Positions 62,601 through 64,000 of a stretch of 64,000 nt of DNA are shown piece by piece. Each line of letters starts with the position of its first letter. Within the stretch, counting starts at the first letter, position 1. Made by a program: the position numbers and the translations under genes. The notes below the pieces were generated by a model that was given only the letters and a program-made list of their open reading frames with translations, was not told the origin of the DNA and ran no database searches. Origin of the DNA: Psychrobacter sp. 4Bb (GTDB lineage Bacteria > Pseudomonadota > Gammaproteobacteria > Pseudomonadales > Moraxellaceae); contig NZ_PJAS01000059.1 of the NCBI RefSeq assembly GCF_002836735.1, forward strand, positions 1 through 64,000, given 5' to 3'.

Positions 62601-63777
62601 TGGTTGGGGTACTTTGTTCAGTCTAGCTGAGCAGATTAACCGTCGCGTGACTTTTGTGGCCGCTTATCGTATGGCAAAAGAGCAAGGTATGGCTGATCCA
62701 GCAGACTTTGCTACCAAGTCTATTAAAGAGACGCAGTTTGTCTACAATAAAGCCTCACGTATGAATTGGGGTCGCGGTGCGGTTGGTGGCACACTCATGA
62801 CCTTTAAGACTTACACTGTCTCTTATATGGAGCTCATGCACAGACTATGGACGCAAGGCGATAAGGGATCACAAGAACGTGCGCAAGGGCGTAAGGCTGC
62901 CATGCTGATGATGGGTACACTCTTTATGCTAGGCGGTGCAGGCGGCTTGCCGTTTATGGAAGACATCGAGGACGTTATTGATGGCGCAGGTCAAATCATG
63001 GGTTATAACTTCTCAACGCGAAAATCACGTCAAGACTTTTTAGATGCATGGTTGGGTGAGTTGGCAGGCGACTTCATTGAGTCTGGTATCTCAAGCATAC
63101 CCGGTTCGCCAACAGATGTATCGGGTCGACTCGGTATGGACAACTTAATACCAGGCACAGGTATCTTTAAAGAGCGTACTGACAATACTCGTGACGCTCT
63201 TGAGTTACTAGGTCCAGCAGGTGACTTTAGTGCACGTATGCTTGGTGGTAGTCGTGAGATCCTAAAAGGTGTGGCCAATATTGATGGTCGTCAGATCAGA
63301 AATGGTGCACTTGAGCTATCACCGGTCGCAGTGCGTAACGCTGCTAAAGGTGCTGGCATGTTGGTCAGTGGCACTTACAAAGATACGAAAGGCTATAAGG
63401 TTTCTGATGTCACACCTATCGACGCTGTGTTCAAAGGCATTGGTTTTCAGCCAAAGAGCGTGTCAAAAATTCAGCAAGCAAACTATCTTGGTCAGTCGTC
63501 AACGTCTTACTACAATTTACGCGCCTCAGATATCAGAGCGTTATGGGCCGCTGGCGTGTCAGAAGGCAATCAGGCAAAAGTGGCTGATGCTCGTGCTGCA
63601 GTTGCAGATTGGAATAAGAAAAACCCTGAGCAGCCTATCGTTATTAAACCAAACGATATCGCTCGTCGTGTGCGTGAGATGAATATGGACAAATCAGATC
63701 GCGTCGTCAAGCTGGCACCTAAGTCAATGCGTGGTCAGATGGCGCAAGACTTCGCTCAGGTGCGCGAAGGTTTATAA
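53602..63777 (+). CDS. Giant polyvalent/internal virion protein (3391 aa)
   Basis: Multi-domain protein likely packed in the head and injected with DNA. Seen in order: Gly/Ala-rich hydrophobic region (~130-300); disordered Pro/Gln-rich region; DdrB-like ParB-type domain (~630-820) with VVDSGNGRTMAIRRAY; Lys/Glu-rich coiled coil (~1134-1175); LPD1-type domain with metallopeptidase motif HEWFH at 1749-1753; second motif HELGGH at 2046-2051; ADP-ribosyltransferase-like domain with VVYHGT near 2260 and FFFTPHIEYATGY; PLSRFG at 2699-2704 starting a PLxRFG region; a membrane-like segment near 3099. Domain set matches polyvalent phage proteins. No frameshift seen over 10 kb. Confidence 0.85.
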   Translation: MDNYKEDKKDPAIEAAKQRSQEIARFVKENRAAPNKGVGGHIRDTALSALSGAVSVPEMAVGLADIPTGGRVGKFLENEGGSLGFRPKEAKEAIAGAKTERSQEQLRDFQSAQGFGAKFGQAIDNPTLITNTVVESLPAMGAGGVVGRGLGAVAPKLSPVAAGALGEGAVGAGLAAEQIRQQTDDGLLTGKQAGLAAATGATTAGFGFAGGRVAQKLGIGDVDTMIAGGTRSASGRAATEGAEAANQKNIVRRVLEGAASEGVLEELPQSISETVLQNIALGNPIEEGVDDAAVLGLLSGAAMGGFAGGITRNRKPDSDITPTEDMGQEAPRLGLPNPNRPGGGNQLGYQGAISDPNNPNWIENANPDYFDRSQGPDASRMRNLTPDPELPFNGELGGQFSAAQDGTIFTEAEYNDYLAQQQAQARAARDAGLSDVNDVTPVPQGYDQFGGDPRLPAPRSDFEVTPDGTARTSADSNTALQQERAANAERLASRLRGDIQDNTPVPSEARGFGDLDSIDNRKPSERMGLDPNKGGLSAAAAIAVDSGASPAAAAFEQASAPTQSAWQKAMSERMQMADQSSPEYQSLAQAMASEPTSVPAKNKMLRDAAKLPSRQIDSKAVDPKARVIDESRAQTKAYTPKGNEVQAQWDVVDASQLITSNTDTFTPNPDFPSDRQPRDRTRAGSQKQVNDIANKLQPNMLGESSDISTGSPFIGPNDNVVDSGNGRTMAIRRAYKEGGEKAQAYRQFVSESAGKYGLDTNAVNNMQAPVLVRRNMSNMDRNQFASEANQTSVARMSSTEQAATDAKQLPDASLLSFGSDGAMNLYQSSNYIKNFIAGLPSTEQASMMDDNGALSQEGKRRVEAAIIQDAYDAPNLVTAISETLGEGSKNILKVVTDKAPQISQINNDAKSGDAYENTLSKDIADAAQAYMDITKSGQDVESYLSQDALFDDGLSVGAKDILKSFYDNRRSAKAMGENIQERINQITGRGNPKQGGFSFDDDIETPAQTSQAPQAASENGSPEVQDLPATNPEVTASSNEVEITEEQQQKSYAQVQTEVADEMGITTNEDGEYDISDAQFDVMEGRVRERMEAQANSPETELAEKHGFNEGNKLDHGELSIPNRTKNIDNELDKYKADKAKLDAKKRDEVKAKNTEKADAEKARLAPIQEQAQAEYKQYGTAMVSAYKDRLEAQGVSARDFIRDEAKYNPESFLKLSKKFQEEQQAATQAPAEVAPETKKSAEVGESNNNPTPTGDWQTQVNGNEFRINEDGVTVRKHDRVVHIRGANSIAANKKAKELVSQDIRELHYIAAKDDINNPFSEGSIWLNGQGDMIRKKGTKKPTGSLLPILKQAESTAKTTPKKADKPDATTKPVTEIEDFGEKITGARKDMDSFHQKEITDDDIVNQPLSKIWPKKDVEFIENKEQAALATVFRGAIPTKPRKGYKLRNWVETVKTFRGVMQSMLGDTIPLDKIMDGLMTSESMSGYAYHAKLLNQVDREQWSRITKVDPRIGSKQREEDGSYTPFMGFVVTIDKKVHILKTENRDMSELADQVNELLSGEVKAPTLKFDLYSRGRGDNKSWFITQASDKDKTPLIEFNDRDTARVFLKDNNNDLSELWDQHKEKVNVKKSDVRSKVTRDRIGPDHRGGLDITTEQFMKAFGLRGGQFGNWVTQNTKDETTRQSMLNDTYDAFMDLAGVLNIPPEAIGLGGKLGMSFGARGKGNAMAHYEPSQVIINLTKTKGAGSLAHEWFHALDNHFTSFRDDPNRMTSKENAYITYKPEPMLIMKDQNGKPSRMRPITEARRKQIYDMNKNKAYLPENFMPDPNHKEGVRPQVEEVFADLVETLDESPMKGRAITIDKGAPDGYWSRIIERAARAFEGYIIHKLDQKGARSDFLANVTPEDAFPRNMDRYPYLLESEMAPVAEAFDNLFATIDSKASEDGNGKTLFSRAGQMSQTIENVKANAIGSTNTTRQQVINKLSSKFGKETINKLIADGKLDIKVLSDFVRNGRLTIPSDVDGLYLNGKATLIADNLSDEMIIPTFLHELGGHGGMQTLMDKKAYNALMKDFDALVAAGDPLAVQAKSIADKVARSKQEALDEYLPYLLTLASRKQVRQGKIAGMINRMVMAVRSFLRNTLGVAIRINSQDILSLAERMVNEVEKQSSAFGAMNAMPQFSDPKNPDMKFSSPDVPAKQVDDVRAKFEGTDQWMKAPNGSDTNLNEQQWLQVRTPAFKQWFGDWEGDAANASKVVDDNGEPMVVYHGTPNNNFNTFDKLKQTTNTGFSESNAFFFTPHIEYATGYSEFYEDSDENIEWMMENEGMPLSEDRGVKHVFLKIINPAYGNTGHRGAGKVLSDAERNGSDGVLSNQTGNIGAEIAVFEPTQIKSATNNTGAFDGSNPDIRFSRAAGATDQFDPKSIARESMTRFYDWVSSAPPGKLSWWHKTIGTMYNLAQRNPYFKPVFESTEKFINDVSFYASKASELAPRLLPQLDSIRDITKSAIGAKDNEALSKPIFEGTLLWGRDLDGKAVLIEDWRKKVMASSKQDRLQMLKDANRITPAQLQELATLNNIQANRFINGIIDEEVNAGLVWTDNELRSKFDLNDEQIGLYREFRAATDNSLDSMTRSDMLRRLGKDAAVIEAEVMEAGTLREAVFTIEQHINALINDAPKKEKSLRNTFKDIKESQFRTNELMDNGYAPLSRFGQYTVDVVDADGNREYFGMFESAYEARKMEAEMKALYDGDGYEVSRGALSNEEFKLFAGVTPETAELFGEMMGLDATGDKAADDAFQEYLRRTKNNRSTMKRLMHRKGIKGYSEDVGRVLASFIYSNARHTSAALNMGNLDRSIQDIPKGEGQLKDAAVKLAQYIKNPQEEGQLIRGWMFAQYLGGSIASAVVNITQPIAVSFPYLSQFGGGVKAAAELSRSSSDWAKSLKNRNNDHFESDLQKAIERAEADGTLSPQEVHNLLKQASGKNPLQAGDGTKYGDSKAALQNTFSRISLGWGTLFSLAEQINRRVTFVAAYRMAKEQGMADPADFATKSIKETQFVYNKASRMNWGRGAVGGTLMTFKTYTVSYMELMHRLWTQGDKGSQERAQGRKAAMLMMGTLFMLGGAGGLPFMEDIEDVIDGAGQIMGYNFSTRKSRQDFLDAWLGELAGDFIESGISSIPGSPTDVSGRLGMDNLIPGTGIFKERTDNTRDALELLGPAGDFSARMLGGSREILKGVANIDGRQIRNGALELSPVAVRNAAKGAGMLVSGTYKDTKGYKVSDVTPIDAVFKGIGFQPKSVSKIQQANYLGQSSTSYYNLRASDIRALWAAGVSEGNQAKVADARAAVADWNKKNPEQPIVIKPNDIARRVREMNMDKSDRVVKLAPKSMRGQMAQDFAQVREGL

Positions 63778-63806
63778 CCAACTGCCTAGCAATCCTCGGT
63801 ACTTCA

Positions 63807-63834
63807 AGCCCTACATTAATATGTAGGGCTTTTT
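63807..63834 (+). terminator. Terminator after the giant gene
   Basis: AGCCCTACAT (63807-63816) and ATGTAGGGCT (63821-63830), loop TAAT, followed by T's. Confidence 0.92.
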
Positions 63835-63858
63835 GTTTGTAACATTCCAGCCTACGCA

Positions 63859-63876
63859 CACCCCTATAAGGTTCGC
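63859..63876 (+). promoter_or_regulatory. Late-region motif, copy 4
   Basis: CACCCCTATAAGGTTCGC, 25 bases after a terminator and 77 bases before the last gene start. Confidence 0.65.
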
Positions 63877-63952
63877 CAGCCAGCACCTATCTTGATTAAA
63901 TAGTGACTATTGAAACGGTATACAAATCTATTAATCAGAAAGAGGATAACCC

Positions 63953-64000
63953 ATGGCAGAGCTACCTAATAAAGTCACTAAAGAAGACCTTGAGCATTTA
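63953..64000 (+). CDS. Start of an unidentified late gene (cut by window end)
   Basis: ATG after AGAGGA; only MAELPNKVTKEDLEHL is visible. It begins a new late block and may belong to a lysis or tail module, but nothing can be assigned. Confidence 0.6.
   Translation, partial: MAELPNKVTKEDLEHL

Noticed and set aside
1..64000. CRISPR array or insertion sequence
   Set aside because: No regularly spaced identical repeats with unique spacers and no transposase-like protein were seen; short repeats found are operators, iterons and leaders.

Overview
The window joins a bacterial chromosome (about 1-7217) to the left part of one large temperate phage genome (about 7217-64000) that runs off the right edge. 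The host looks like a gammaproteobacterium of the Moraxellaceae, most likely Psychrobacter. That is an inference from moderate GC, CreBC-like proteins, the tmRNA tag AANDETYALAA and overall protein style; no taxonomic search was possible.

Host part: the 3' end of an AT-rich AAA/ABC-type ATPase gene cut by the window edge, a small hypothetical gene, a leftward creB-creC-like two-component pair, a lipoprotein glycerophosphodiester phosphodiesterase, a rightward carboxylesterase-type hydrolase, and ssrA (tmRNA). The prophage begins at the 3' end of ssrA, a classic attachment target, and the first phage gene is a P4-type tyrosine integrase.

Phage early/lysogeny region (7.4-25.2 kb): it is organised like lambda. 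A LexA-type CI repressor (leftward) and a Cro-like protein (rightward) flank an operator/promoter region with three 18-bp operator-like sites. A second group of three similar sites covers a probable PL promoter at 15.45-15.51 kb. The leftward operon (15267 down to 8576) is compact and carries a recombination set (DEDDh exonuclease, Sak4-like ATPase, SSB-like protein with a DDDIPF tail), an excisionase-like protein and many small genes. The rightward operon carries cro, a CII-like protein with an unexpected membrane tail, a Rha/KilAC antirepressor, lambda O-like and P-like replication genes with an iteron array inside the O-like gene, a DUF1064 nuclease-like protein, a dNMP kinase and a winged-helix protein in the position of a late regulator.

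Phage late region (25.4-64 kb): small and large terminase, P22-type portal, about 3.3 kb of small unknown genes, scaffold, N4-gp56-type capsid, adaptor, a set of large repetitive virion proteins and a 3391-residue polyvalent protein with two metallopeptidase motifs, an ADP-ribosyltransferase-like domain and a PLxRFG region. No tail tube, sheath or tape measure gene is seen, which suggests a podovirus with some likeness to the temperate Bcep22-like group. Lysis genes and attR must lie beyond 64000. A 17-18 bp motif (ACCCCTRTAAGGTT) recurs four times ahead of late gene blocks and is probably the late promoter signal.

The most unusual item is a leftward membrane-protein gene (51807-52316) set among the rightward late genes. 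Its C-terminal domain resembles part of this phage's own scaffolding protein. It may be a lysogenic conversion gene that interferes with capsid assembly. Other notable items are a near-duplicated hairpin with compensatory base changes in the two early operons, a five-copy CTACTACGGAG leader, and an origin-like iteron array.
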